A stretch of DNA of 64,000 nucleotides from Polytrichum commune (lineage: Eukaryota; Streptophyta; Polytrichopsida; Polytrichales; Polytrichaceae): assembly GCA_950295325.1 (NCBI GenBank), contig OX485803.1, forward strand, positions 31,126,001-31,190,000, given 5' to 3'. Positions 1 through 12,611 of this stretch are shown piece after piece. A program made the position numbers and the translations under genes. Under the pieces are notes generated by a model. The model was not told the origin of the DNA and did no database searches. It saw only the letters and a list, made by a program, of their open reading frames with translations. Every line of letters begins with the position of its first letter. Positions within the stretch are counted from its first letter, which is position 1.

Positions 1-97
1 TGATGTGTCTCAATACTCAACTACTTTAATTACAATAGTCTTAGTTCCATTGTTCTCTAGAGTGAAAAATTGATGGAGATTTTTCATTGCTTTGCAG

Positions 98-173
98 GCC
101 ATGGGTGATGTCTATGGCAACTGAGGAACACAATCTCCGTCTCTTCGGCTTTGCAATGCACTCTGCCATACAG
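98..173 (+). CDS. Penultimate exon of an unrecognised gene
   Basis: An open stretch is bounded by a good plant acceptor (tttgcag before 98) and a GT donor (gtacat from 174). It begins with the third base of a codon, then reads CCA TGG GTG and on to GCC ATA CAG, ending in phase 0. The visible peptide contains MATEEHNLRLFGFAMHSAIQ. The next exon at 618 also starts in phase 0, so the two join in frame. I do not recognise the protein; the rest of the gene lies to the left of the window. Exon calling rests only on splice sites, phase agreement and protein-like composition. Confidence 0.5.
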
Positions 174-617
174 GTACATCACACACAACACATAACTTAT
201 TTGCACCTCTTACATTGTTTCAAACGTTCTAGTGATACATTACTCACATTTTCTTCTATGTGCTTGTTGAACAACTAGCCATGATCATTGATTCTAAAAT
301 CACATTGATGAGGAGTTATGAATTTAAGTTTTTAACTTGTTCAAATTACAAATAGCATATTTTGAGTAGAGTAGGTGCACCAAGGAACACAAATATAAGT
401 ACTAGACTTGAGATGCTCTTGATTCCATGAGAGCTCATGAAGATGGGGAATGTGGGAAGTTTTCTGTTTGGTTCTTGTAGACCCTATCTTCAGTTATGGT
501 CTTAACTATGGTCTTTAGGCAACTTTATACGTCTCTAAATTACCACCCTTTAGTGTTGGTATCTCTAAATTACCACCCTATACGTGTAATCTATTAATGG
601 GTTCATGTGTTGTTCAG

Positions 618-833
618 TCTTATGGAGCTGGTTTTTGTGGCATCATTTCGGACCAATCTTCTGGCCAAGGATTACACTTTCTTACCGGGGAAGATGAGGA
701 CATCTACAACCAAGCCTTGAGAATGAAAGATCTTTTTGAGAAACATAAATTGCTTCAGAAAGAGTTGTACCATCGTATTATTGAGGACGAGCATCTTGCG
801 AAGACACTCATAAGCCAAGTTCCAACTCCATAA
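618..833 (+). CDS. Last exon of the same unrecognised gene
   Basis: This exon follows an acceptor (gttgttcag ending at 617) and runs 71 codons to a TAA at 831-833. Its start phase matches the donor at 174, giving an intron of 444 bp. The peptide begins SYGAGFCGIISDQSSGQG and continues into a charged, probably helical tail (ALRMKDLFEKHKLLQKEL, then IIEDEHLAKTL). No family was recognised. A helical acidic/basic C-terminus is compatible with many organellar or nuclear proteins. The opposite-strand reading frame here is treated as a shadow. Confidence 0.5.
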   Translation, partial: SYGAGFCGIISDQSSGQGLHFLTGEDEDIYNQALRMKDLFEKHKLLQKELYHRIIEDEHLAKTLISQVPTP

Positions 834-3800
834 AGTTGTTCTCCCAAAACAATCATTGCAACTTGTATGTACAAAACCATGTCTCCCCAAATGGGTTAGG
901 CAACTTCAGCAAACAATTGTCTTCATCTAAAAGCAATTACACTTTACTTCCTTAATTGATAGCTTGTAGCTACCTTCACTAGCATCAAACACATAGTTCT
1001 TGTAAAGTTCCAATAGTTGTTGCAATTGTTGCGTTCAAGTGTTCCCTTCTATGTTTCTTTTCACAATGGTTGGTAGAATCATGTATTCATTTACGATAGT
1101 CTCCATGGGTATAGTAAGTTCTAGGTAATTACTTTTATGAGCCATAGTGGTTTTACATTCTAATCAAATTTCAACCTAAAACGCTAAGACTATGCTGAAC
1201 AAAGGTTAGACATGAGAGGCATCACTTATCTTACTAGTCCCCCATGAGCGGTTGTCTGCCCATCCCAAAGAGTCTTGAAATCTTAATTGCCCCTTCTCCA
1301 TGCTTCAAGATTTGTGGTTTGAAAGTCTTTTCCTTTACAAATGGGTAGATTGTGTGCTTTGGCTTTACGCAAGACAAATGGGTCCACCTAGTATTATATA
1401 GGGTTGGCCCAACTGATGCCAATAAGATATGGCGATCGGGGTAAGGGTCGTAGTATGGAGATGTTTTTGCAGAGTTTGAAATTTAGTTGTTCTGAGAAAG
1501 GTTGCGAGTGCGGCCATGAGAGGTGTATATTTTACTGTTTAACGTTGGATGACTGTATTTGAAATCTATCATGGCAGGTACGCAACATATATTATAATAT
1601 AGGGTAGACATGTTATATTGCAACGTTCGTAATCTACCTATACCTCTTTGGCATTTGGGCTTTAACCTTCATCTTGTGACCTAATTTGATCAATCAAGTG
1701 GCACTTCTACCACAAGTTGAAGGTCACACGTTTATGTACAATTTTGAACATTCAATATTGAGAAGGATTAAGAGAACTTGCAATCCTCTCTTGCAAAAGT
1801 TGAGGTTTTAGATTTCAAGCAAAGGAATCATGTGTCTATTGACCAATGTTGGGGTTAAGTGTGATATTGATGTGGAAATGCCAAAATAGGTCGGGTGCAA
1901 GTTGCAAAGTAGGCCAAAGCCCAAGTCGTGGACTTCGAGGAAGTTTTAAATGTCGGGCCTTGCTCATTCATGCTCGAGACTTTGAAATGTTGAGGGTGTT
2001 TAGCTCCGTATCTCATGCAGAAGAGGCAAGCTATATGAGTTTGAACGGGGGCAAATGATAGTACAATGGAACAAAACTTGGTTGGAGGGCTAAACAAGGT
2101 ATGTATTGCATACCATTTTGTTTATCTAACATAGTAGTGATATATTGCTTCAGGAGATGAACACATTGATTAGCCTCTAGTGATGTGTTTTTGTCCATCT
2201 CATGAGCACTCAACTTTGCATGTATTGGACCAGAAGATATTTGACATATCTTTATCATTTGTTTAGCATACCAAATATCGACCTCACTAAATACCTAGAG
2301 AAAGAAATCCACCAAAAGCAGAGCGATGAAATGGCTATACGCTCGTCATATACGTAGACTTAGGATTGGAATAGAAACAAATGGTTGTTGTAACATTTAT
2401 TTGATCACTTAATGACATCAATTCTTCAGAAATTTGGGCAATTTTTATATGAAATATGAGGGCCCTTGAGGAGTTTCCCACTAGGAAAGGTTTGAGGGTA
2501 GACTTTCAGCATATAAGTTGTTGCAAGAAGGGAACATAACATCCTTACATCTCGAGTTCTTTGAAAGTGTTAAAATTTGATAACACTGAATGCTTACATT
2601 TGGATAGTTACAAATATTTGCTTCCATCTCAACATGATAACTCTATGAAAGACATAAATGGGTAAACTTTAAGTCGATGTGACACTTTCCATCTTTGAGT
2701 TCTCATGAGCCATTGTTGATTGTCATGTGAACTCAACACATAGAAGGTCAAGGAAATGTCTTTTGCTTCGCATCTATCCTCCTCTATAATTTCTCCCATG
2801 TCTTATCATCATAGCGGAAACTAACTTAGTTCCATTAATAGTTTTATTGAGTTTTTAGTCATAATAATCAACACTAACCGATAAATGGATTTCTAACTGG
2901 CTTAGTCTCATTGTCAAGGAACCTTTACATTTTGCATGACCTGTGAGATCTTACTTTGAGTGTTCCACAATTGTTCTTAGTCAGAATGCCTTGGATCAAC
3001 AAACATCATAATTTGATTTTTTCTTTGAACGCTTATATTCTTTTCTTTTCTTTTTTCTTTAAAAAAATATTATTTGTTTGTGAACCTCAACATTAGAATA
3101 CCTTGCCATGTTATCATTTAATGAAAAAAACCAAAAGGTTCTTGTGACCTTTGATCACTTTTGAATTGACCTCCATTTTTGGCTATTTTGATACACTAAT
3201 AACAAATGGTCCATAACCAAAGAGCTTATGAGGCATTATTACCTCAATATCACATGATAGTTTGTCTATTTTAAGCATTGAGGATAGTGAAGACTATGAG
3301 AGTCGCAACATTCACATCTCAACATGGTAATACACATGGTGAGGCAGGAATCCACGAGAGTCAAATCTATCTAAGCAACAACTTTTGTATGAGACCTTCA
3401 AGTAAATACACGAGTTACTTCATAATTTTTCCAATCCTACCTTAAAAATATTTCACTTCTCTTTTAGTTGCAAGTATGGTATGATGGAATTTCCACAAGA
3501 AATGTCATACATATTTAGTTTTTATTGTGTCTTAAAAATCTTGAACGATGAGGTCAACAAGAAAATAAAAAATAAAATTGGGGTTGATTAGATGTTAGTA
3601 AATATGAATGTTGTCGAACATCTCCATTTCAGTGTTCAATGTGCATCTTATGAATTGCACATTTCCATTTGGCTTTGAAGTCCCTAAACCATGAATATCT
3701 TATTGGACGTTACCTCCTTGTCTAATTTGTGATGTTGTGGAGTACATCCAATGGATATATTTCAAAATTGATGTAGTCCAGAATTTTCGAGGATGTTTGA

Positions 3801-6490
3801 GAATATAGTTGTATTGAAGGCATACGCATTTTTCCACCTCTGTAACCATGTAACCTTGAAAGCTTTCAAGTCCATGTCATAAAGAAATCAGACAGGTATG
3901 TTCTATGTGTTGAGTGATATTTAATATCTCATCCTTAATATTTTATCATCATGTAATAGAAGGTGCATTTTCATAATGCAAATGAGGTTTTGTGTAAGGC
4001 ATCATTTGCTATTAGTGCAATAGGAGAGTCTTGTTGTGCCACCATACTATGCTTTGGCCATTCTATAAATGTAATAATTGCATTTGGAATGTTTCTTGGC
4101 CTTCTATCTAAGGTTTGACATTCACACCAAATTATGTAGTCAAATTCCCCTATTCCCATGTTTGTAGGTGTATGGGATATGGATAAGAATTTCATGAATC
4201 AACATAACAAGGAAGTTATGAACATTGATAAGAAGTGTTTTCTATGGGTGTCTAACTCTAGTTCTTTCTATACACCAAAGTTTGGAATGTTGTACGATTC
4301 TTTCAAAAGGTCTTGTAAAATCTAGTATATGTATCACTTATTATCATTTGTGAAAGTCATAAACCAAAATATACAATAGGTAGTTGTCAAGATCACTCAC
4401 AAATAATGCAACAGGAACAATCCTTACCAAGTTGGAGAATCTTTTCAAGTTTATCTTAATAATTATACAATGTAGTATAATAAGATGTATTGGATTCTCC
4501 ACTTTATGATGAAGTTGGCTTCCCTCATAATAATAAAAATAAAATAATGTGTACATATTAATATACATGTTAGAAACACACAATCATCTTGTCAATATTG
4601 TTACAATTTGAAGACCCCTACAAAAAAATATATGAGTTGTTGCCTTGAGAGAGCTTTGGTCATGCACCATCTTGATCATTGATATTTTTTTGTATATCAT
4701 GCTATGATTCTATAATCTCTAATACAACTCATCACTTGTTTCCACCTCCAAAAACAGGTCTTTGGTGTTGCCCAAACTCTAATCTCATCTACACATCTAT
4801 AATGTTATGCTAATTTTTTTAGATTTCATTACTTTGAAATGAATATCATTCTTTAGCTCAAGTTTTTGTTGTTCTCTCAAGAAAATGCCCCAAACCATTT
4901 TGGAATTTTGGACACTTGTGGCATGTACAAGTTGGGTGTATGTACTAGTGTAATTCTAAGAGCTTCATGTTCAAAATGCAGAATATGTTTGTTGGGGAAG
5001 CTAGCACAATCGCAACAATTAAAGTGGGTGATGGCGTAGCTCATCCACCATCCCTACATCCTCAAAAAGACACATGAAGAGTTTGACAAAGTCTTAGGGT
5101 GAACTTGACCAGGCTTCACATACTTGCAAGTTTTGTGGAAGAATATTCTATCCTTATCCACTTGCTCCTCTGACTCAAAAGCAACACATGTTTTGAGGTT
5201 ATGACAATTTTGAAAACTCAAATGAATCTCGTCAACATTTGGCTTACTGTTGGTCACGACTCAACAACATGCAAGAGTCCCTTCGATTGGAAGTCAAATT
5301 GATTCCTTACATATTATTAGAGGCCACGGGAATGCAAATGAGCAAGAGCTTGAGTTCACGTACCAAGATTTCAAGGTTGCCTGAGAAAACTAGCTTTCTC
5401 TACATAAAAACCAAGCATTCCCATACCCTTTTGTTCGATTGTGAACTCATCCATTTTGTCCCATTGGACATTTTTTTTTTGTTGCGTATGAACATCTCTT
5501 ATCTTCTACAAGATTCCTCAAAAATTGAAGTGAAGATTATGCAAGGTTTCAACATTTTGACAAAGCCACCACAATCACAAGAAACACCTATTTTGAGGTC
5601 CTTGCTTTTGGCTTTATCACCCGTGAATGATCGGCATCAAACTTGGCTGTGTGGTGCGATGCAACCTCACAACACTTCGCGCACAAATGTTTGGAGCCCA
5701 ATACTTGGAGTGGAGCTTAAGTACATAAGCTTAAGCATGTCGGAGAATTTTTGAATCAAGGGTTTGTTTGTCAAGCCTTTGGTTGTGGTTGCAACTCTTT
5801 GGTTGAAGTGCGATCTGTATTAATGAAGGCCATGCCGTTGGACTTGAGTCTACTCATCGAGAAAGCCGTTGACGACACATCCAAGGAGCAATATATTATT
5901 AACTTATTGTAAGCAGAGGTGTTGGCAAAACAAGGCATTTCCAACTTAATAAGTTCATAATATAGGATGAAGGTGTTGGGTCCAACCATGATAGGATATA
6001 TCACTAAGGACTTAACAAAAAAGAAATCCTTGTATTTCATAAGGATTCATGTTTGAGGTAATATGACTAACTATAATTACAAAACATCAATCAAATGTGG
6101 TGGCAATACAATTACAAATGAAATGGAGTATGTTGTACACAAACTCAACTTTGGTTTCCATTGTCAGCCGATTCGAATAAGAAAACAAAGTGATCAAGTG
6201 ATCAAAGCAAAAGTCCAAGTAATTAATTGCATAAATGTGAAACCAAAATAGTGAAAAAGAAATAGGGTTTCTAAAATAGGAAATGTTGTAGTGGCTAGGG
6301 TTACAATACTCGCTTTTGTTTGTTGCCACTCTTCCAACATCAACATCTCTATGTGGATTGAGTAGTTGAGAACGTCGTGAGAATTTTTGTGCCTTGGTTC
6401 CATAGTACATGAGGTGTGATTTGTAGAATCGTTTGTAGCCATATGCCTCTGTTGTCTCAAGAACAAAAGCACCAAACTTTGGTGTAACTT
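834..6490. other. AT-rich region, no supportable gene
   Basis: Only short unrelated reading frames occur. The longest (5239-5754, plus strand, 171 codons) has no recognisable motif, no convincing splice context and low-complexity composition, so it may be a chance ORF or a decayed transposon piece. A CT-rich low-complexity tract lies near 3030-3065. No terminal repeats or target duplications were identified. Confidence 0.4.
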
Positions 6491-6526
6491 AGAAGCAGTG
6501 TTTCTACTTGCAAAGTTGCCATTTTA

Positions 6527-7274
6527 ATGGGAATGAGCCAATCTTCTATAGCGCATCAGAGGAAGGATGCAGGGGGCGAGATTGAAAGACAAAAAGAAGG
6601 GCGTCCAAAGCTTCTTGCAAATCGAGAGAAGAGGCATTGTGCCGCTCTTGTTGTTGAAGGTGGACTTGGAACTACATTTGTGACAACAAAACAACTTCGA
6701 TTTGAAACATGTAAATTGTTGTCTGACATCACTTTGAGGCGTGCTTTAAGAGAGGCTAGATTGGGTGTACAAGTGCAGCAAAGGAAGCCATTTATGAGTT
6801 GTTATCATGTTCTTGCAAACCTGAGGTTTGCTCAAAGGCATGAGAATTTGATCATTGATGATTGGAAACGCGTGATTAATGGGACAAAGATAAATAGGTT
6901 TAACTCAAATGGTAGGTCACGGTGTTGGATTGGAGATGGAGAACGTGTTGGACCCCAACATGTCCAACAGACCGTGAAGCATGGTGGTGGGTCGGTGATG
7001 ATTTGGGGATGCGTGACGGCTTTTGGGCCGGGAGCATGGTACAAAATTGAAGGTAGGATAGATAGGCATCTGTACAAATTTATTCTAGAAAATTTCTTGT
7101 GGTCCACTATACAAAATTACGATTTGGATCCAAATAGGTTGGTCTTTTAACATGATAATGATCACAAGCGCATGGGCAAGAGCGTGCAAGAATGGTTGGC
7201 ATCAAAAACATTTCAACTCCTTCACTGCCTGTATAATCTCCGGATTTGAATCCCATTAAACACTTTTGGGCACT
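6527..7274 (+). pseudogene. Tc1-like transposase, N-terminal and catalytic part (dead)
   Basis: The frame opens at 6527, but Tc1-like residues (CKVAIL before MGMSQSSIA) are readable slightly upstream, so the true start was earlier. In order: a helix-turn-helix region with the GRP-type linker (EGRPKLL), then the Tc1 hallmark HGGGSVMIWGC near residues 150-160. The first catalytic aspartate is lost: the usual S-D-E reads N-G-T in VINGTKINRF (about 6874-6900). A TAA at 7148-7150 precedes the second catalytic region HDND (Asp at 7154-7156). A frameshift follows near 7230, then P-V-stop-SPDLNPIK, where the third catalytic Glu is Lys (7258-7260). Spacing from the second Asp to this Lys is about 34 residues, which fits DD34E. 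The gene is inactive. Confidence 0.8.
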
Positions 7275-9403
7275 TGTAGTTAGTTTTTGCTCTCACTTAA
7301 ATAACCCAAAAACCCAGGGTACATACTCTCAAGGAAGACTTAACTGGTGTCTATTACAGGCATTTGTCACTTCATAGTTCATTAATTAGACCAAAGGGTT
7401 GTTGTCTTCACTCTAAAACATGACTGGTATATCTTTCACTCTCTTTCTCTCTCTTGGTTTCCTCTCACTGTATCTCATTCAGTAGGGTATGTGTGTCAGT
7501 CTCGGTAGTAACCATCTCGTCATGAGATTTTGTAGAACAATAGTCAAGAGAGAACAATAGTCTTTGAGTAACACAATTGTCTTTTGATAACCATTGGCCA
7601 ATGCATCTTCAATTCAAAGCAATTCCTTTATTACTTGGTCAATGTTAATTCCAATACAAAGCAATTGTTTATTCCTTATCTTCGGATTTAATCTCTACTC
7701 ACAACTCATGCAATTAACAAGGTCAACAGTCAGCTATAGTCTTGGTCGCCCTGCACAACCTGCAACAACAACAACCAGGGTAACACACAAGACAATAGTT
7801 GAAAGGATTAAATCACATTCCATACTCAAAGATCTCTCTTCGTGACTAATTATCAATTAAAACTTAATTAAAATGAGATTAACTTATGCCTAGATTCCCT
7901 TATAATCCAAAGTCAATCTTATTCGACTTACACTTGATCTCTCTTGCGCTCCTTACTCTTTCCTCTAATCAACTGATCAGAAGTGATTTCTCATCACTTC
8001 AGTTGATTAGGGCTATCTCTCTTAAACTCCATTCTTCTCAATTATAAATCTATCAGCCTAATTGCAAAGTTTAGCTATAATCTCAAGTGGATGAACTATT
8101 AGCTTTTTATGTCCTCTGCCTCTCACAGGCCTTAACAATCGTCCATTGTGTCATTCACAAACTCTGGACCCTTAGACTTCCTCACTTTGTCCGACACATG
8201 CTAACAATAGTCCACAGTTTTTCTCACAGGCTGACACTTGGCCTTACATCTTCCCCTCTGCCTATAGTATACCTTAACTATAGTCCATAATTAAACTTCA
8301 CCCAGGCTAACGCTCAACTGGTACGACTTCTCCCTCTCACAGGTAATCGAAGGGTCACTCAGCAAGGCTTCCTGTTCCCTCAGACTATAGTTCGACTTCC
8401 CTTCACTCTCGATCACTCAGGGCTCTGCTCTTCAATGCACGACACCAACCCATAGTTGCACTTGCTTCAATCTCGGGTACTGATCTTCTCACGTTCCCCA
8501 TTTAGGTTTCACCTTCTTCGGCCAAGGATTTCACATACGCTCATAGTGTCAGAGGTTTCTCTCAACTCAATTTTACTCTTCACTCAATGTCCACTCTCTG
8601 ACTCCTAATCCTCATTTGCTCGACCATGTACGATCGCTTATGCTCAGGCAATAGTTACACAATGGTCGTCTTGACTGCTCATAGTGTTTTACTCTGCATT
8701 TCTCCTTCAGATTCTTCCTTCCTTTCAGATCACTCCATTATTGCTCACTTCCTCATTATTTATTCATCTTTCTCCTTCACGCCCTCTTTCACTCAGAGGT
8801 TGATTATTTCTCTCTTAGGCTCTCAGTTCTCCTCACACTTTGAAGTCATCCAGTTCCTCTCTCAGTCTTGCATTGCCCTCTGCAATTCACACTCAATTAA
8901 TTCTATTCTTACTTCAAGTCTCAGTCCAGGCCAATCCTGCCAACTGACAATCGTTTTCCATTTCACATTAACATAAACAAAACAAGAAAATAGTTCGACA
9001 AGGCTTCTGCCCTTCAATCGACTCAACATTCAAAATCACAATAAGCTTCAATAGGAAACAATGTCCCGCAATCACTGCGGCGATCACTATGTTTACGTAG
9101 AAGATAGTTCAACAATTATCCTCGCCCGCTCTCGGTGTTGAGGGAGACTAGCCAATAGTTTTTTCTCTGCGCTCAACTATATTCGAAGACTGTCTAGCTT
9201 CTCCTTCCTTGGCCGCCCTCTTACGGTGGCGAGGAGAAGATAGTTTTCATAACTACCTACTAAGGCCTCCTATGGCCGTAACAATAGTTATAACTACCTA
9301 CTGAGCCTATTGTTCAACTATTTCCATTCATTTGGATGAGTTTCATCCCAGCTTCTAGCCTAAGCCTATAGTTGAACAATTCGGCCAAAATTTTTGGCTT
9401 ACA
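7275..9403. mobile_element. Solo LTR inserted in the Tc1-like transposase
   Basis: The insert begins TGTAGTTAG and ends GGCTTACA (TG...CA). It is flanked by identical 5-bp duplications GCACT at 7270-7274 and 9404-9408. Removing the insert and one duplication restores the transposase reading FWALLK then RLNK. The 2,129-bp body has no coding capacity, is pyrimidine-rich on the plus strand, and carries recurring CTCACAGG and ATAGT words. No second LTR, primer-binding site or polypurine tract is present, so it is best explained as the product of LTR-LTR recombination. Orientation is unknown. Confidence 0.75.
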
Positions 9404-9575
9404 GCACTTCTCAAATGACGCTTGAACAAATTTACGACACCTCCAAGAATTATTGTAGCGTGTGTGTTCAGTGTATCCCAATTTCAGTGAACATGATTGC
9501 ATGACGCTTTATGAGAGCATGTCACAAAAAATTGACATTGTGTTATAGAGTAGGGGTTATTCAACCAATTGCTAA
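9404..9575 (+). pseudogene. Tc1-like transposase, C-terminal part
   Basis: After the solo LTR the transposase continues: CTT CTC AAA then an in-frame TGA, then RLNKFTTPP. A frameshift moves it into the frame reading LQELL, RVCSVYPNFSEHDC and YESMSQKI, the position of the SMPRR-type block near the C-terminus of Tc1 transposases. It ends at TAA 9573-9575. At least two stops and one frameshift are present, so the copy is long dead. Assignment depends on continuity with the upstream part rather than on this fragment alone. Confidence 0.65.
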
Positions 9576-9595
9576 AGATTTTATAAGTACCTTGA

Positions 9596-10636
9596 ACAAA
9601 ATTGTGTATCAATATATTGTTTTTCATTTGGCTTTGCAGGATACTTTATTATTATTAATGTAATGTGTAATTTTGCATATATGTGCACAAGTTTGTGCAG
9701 TAACATACCCAATTTTCAAATTTGAAATAAAAAGCCTATGAATTGTTTGTGGTTGTCTATTGAAGGTGAGTCTATTCAAAGTATACTCAATATTGTTCGT
9801 AATTTAATCTATAATTGTAATAAGTTTCTATTATAAACATAAATAAAGTGTAAACATGATAAATATTTAGAGGAGTGTTAAGGACTGTGGAAACATGATG
9901 ACATATGATTCAATTATTGTGCACCTTAGTGGTCAAACACGTAGTAATATAGAAATCAAATGTAAAAATCATGTCAAAATCATAAGGGAGAATACATGAT
10001 GATCTTCTTGTGTACAATTTGTATAAATACCTCTTGTATATGTTACAACGTATATAATTATGTGTTTTTGTTATTCCTTCATAATCTTTTGTCCACAATA
10101 AAATATGGAGGCCAACTATGTCAAATAAGATATATTGAGAGAGTTTAAGATTTATAAAAAAATAATAACCACTTTAAAATAATATAAAAATAATAATATA
10201 ATTTTTTACTACCCTCTCACCCTTACCATGGCACAAACTTGCATTCATGAGTACGGACCTTGGACAATTGGCCAACTAACAACACCTAGCTAAATTTCCC
10301 AGGCTCCTATTTGTCACTTGGTCTAGCTAGTTGATGGCTAGTGTATAGAGCCAACTTAGAGCAATACAACCAAATATATATTGTTTGGTTTTGTTTGAAT
10401 AGATTTTTCTTTCGTTTAGAATGAATATGCATGTCACACAATTTTTTGTCTAGTTGAAGCTTCGCAAAAATGAGAGTTCCAAAGAAGTTAGCTAGTTAAA
10501 GCTAAGTAAGAATCATAGGTTCGGTGAAAAATTCCAACTAGCTATCAACTAACTCCAACTAGCTAACTTTCCTCGCCAAGATTATGACACTTATTTTGAG
10601 CTAGCTAATCTTTGAGGCACCGGATTTCTGTATAGC
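9596..10636. other. AT-rich spacer; AGCTAG-rich insertion site of the gypsy element
   Basis: No gene is supportable. From about 10280 the sequence is rich in CTAGCTAG words, and the motif AGCTAGTTAAAGCT near 10490 is mirrored by AGCTTTTAACTAGCT near 19229 beyond the gypsy element. The gypsy element may therefore have landed in an older inverted-repeat element, but I could not define ends or a target duplication for that element. Confidence 0.35.
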
Positions 10637-10641
10637 TTTAG
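10637..10641. repeat. Target site duplication TTTAG (left)
   Basis: TTTAG directly precedes the TG of the 5' LTR and is repeated exactly at 19213-19217 after the CA of the 3' LTR. This fixes both outer limits of the retrotransposon. Confidence 0.85.
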
Positions 10642-12107
10642 TGTGAAGGTTTAATTTGACTTTTTAATCAAATTAACCTAGTATTAGTGGTAAATAGAAA
10701 ATAAATAATAAATATTATGTCGGTTGGATAAATTGGAAATTAGAAATTAGCTTAGCAAGTAAATTCTAATAGAATAAGCAACAACGGATTATTATAAGAC
10801 TATTTCAGGATTAATTTAGCTAAAGGCAATAATGGAGTGGTTGGTAAGGCTAAAGATTTAGGATATTCCAAATCCAAAATGATTACGCGACAAAACAATT
10901 AAAGGAGTGGAGTGAAACGACATTGACTAGTAATAATATTCTTTTGACTTAGCCGATTCGCCACGACGAAGGAAGATCCAATTTGACAAGTGTCTTTTGA
11001 CACTACTAGGTCAAAATGGGATAAAATCTTTTTAATACGGAGAATCAACGGTGGCTAAGAGAATCCAATGCGAATGTGGACGTGGCAAGGCAAAATACCA
11101 CGGAATTGTTCAACTCCACCGCAAGAAATAACCCTATTTAAGGGGCGTTCAAGCTCCTTTCAATATGACCATTCTTTCATTTTAGAAGTTTTTCCTCGGT
11201 CTTGGGCCTTTAGAGACCCAACCCCCTCCTAGCATAATTGTTTTCTTCTCCAATCCAAGCGTTTCCAACTTTGATTAATCCTTAATCGAAGGACCCATTA
11301 TTAGTATTTAGTAGTTTGAATGTTTGTGCTCCTTGGGAAGGAGTAGGTTGTTTTTCTTATTCAAATAAAATATTTTCCTATAGTTTATTTAGTCTTTGTC
11401 TCTTTGTATTCAAGCTATATTCTAATTTTTTTTTCTTGTTAGTGGAGAAAAAGTAGTTCATATAGAATGTCATATTAGTTAGTGATTTTGAAAAAAAAAT
11501 AGTCTACCTTAGAAGCTTGTCAGGTTTAACCTTTAAGTCCTATTCCAACGTATTTTATATACATAGATAGATATTAATTTATTCTTCCTAGCAAAAGTAG
11601 TTTCATTGAAATCTAAAATTTTATCTAGAAGTTATAAGCATTTCCGTGACACAACTTCTACTGTGGTACTGCTAAGTTTGTAGCTTCACCCCGGCTAGCT
11701 GAAGAGTCAATTTTCAATCATTTTTATATGTCTAGATAGGTCTTAAAGTTATCTTTATATCTACATTAGTTTCATTCAAACCTAAAATTTTGACTAAAAG
11801 TGAGGCAGTTTACATAAATTTCATTTCTTCATATTCCTTCTCAAATAGTTAGAAATTTTAAAATATTATATTAGTAGTCGGTCTCCTTTGTGTTAAATTT
11901 TGGTAATTGAAGTACATTAGAAGGATCTAGGTTGCCGATTCCAATGTAGCTAAACTTAGATTTGGTTAATTAGATGCTTAGAAGGCTAACTACAATCTTT
12001 TCACTCATAAGACTTTCGAACCTTAGAAAGTGTTATTTTTAATCTAGGGGTAAACACAATTCAACCCTTTGGCTTGGAAACCAAGGGGGTGTCCACTTTA
12101 CCTCACA
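10642..12107 (+). repeat. 5' LTR of the gypsy element
   Basis: Starts TGTGAAGG and ends CCTCACA. It contains a TATA-like box TATTTAAG at 11135-11142 and a polyadenylation signal AATAAA at about 11364-11369, in the expected U3/R order. Only its last ~625 bp (from about 11483) has a counterpart in the 3' LTR. Within the U5 side the phrase TAGTTTCATT..AAA..TAAAATTTT occurs twice (near 11599 and 11768), an internal duplication. Confidence 0.85.
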
Positions 12108-12130
12108 TTTTGGTACGTCCGCCGGGAGTC
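12108..12130 (+). promoter_or_regulatory. Putative primer-binding site
   Basis: Immediately after the 5' LTR the sequence reads TTTTGGTACGTCCGCCGGG. The position and the TGG start fit a tRNA primer-binding site, but I could not match it to a specific tRNA 3' end. Confidence 0.4.
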
Positions 12131-12611
12131 TAAGAAAGATTTGAAATCTAGGAGGCTAATTTTATAGGAAGTTGTTGTCCGTTAAAGATGTCTATTGAAA
12201 ATGAATATTTCTCGGAGGTAGAAGAGTTTATAGAAGTAGAAGTTCACGATTGTTTTGTTAGAAAAGAAAATTTTGATTGGCTTCACCACGTAAAACTAAC
12301 TTACGGCCATTCTTTTGTGTGTCTTATCTCGAGTGTGCAGAGATTGAGACCGCAAGACCTACGATGATTAAAGCATTACTGATTCGATATTTGGGATTTT
12401 TGATACCTGTAAACATCGGCATTCCGAGCTCATCCCGCCGTCCAAATACTATTGGCATACGGAATCTCCGATGATACTATATTTTGGAGGCAAAAAGAAG
12501 GTAAGGCATATGCGGCGGTCATGCGGCATATGGTCGTCCACGGAGGTTAGCCTTGTGAAAATCCTATTTGTTTATTGAATTATATTTCTTAAATTAGATG
12601 TTAAAGATGAA

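Larger units (their letters stand above)
6500..9595 (+). mobile_element. Tc1-like (DD34E) DNA transposon, interrupted by a solo LTR
   Basis: Transposase coding sequence occurs at 6527-7274 and resumes at 9404-9575, the two parts separated by an LTR insertion. Fusing the flanks across one copy of the target duplication restores the expected run from SPDLNPI through HFWALLK to a C-terminal block ending before TAA at 9573-9575. The element's own terminal inverted repeats were not located, so these outer limits are approximate and cover only the coding part. Tc1-type DD34E elements are typical of animals and fungi; the mariner-like elements normally found in plants are DD39D. Confidence 0.7.

Noticed and set aside
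5239-5754. 171-codon ORF as a gene
   Set aside because: No motif, splice context or homology recognised; length is possible by chance in 64 kb.
11483-12107. Taking the gypsy 5' LTR to start at 11483, with a TTAG duplication
   Set aside because: The exact 5-bp TTTAG copies at 10637 and 19213, together with a TATA box and polyadenylation signal in 10642-11482, show the LTR starts at 10642.
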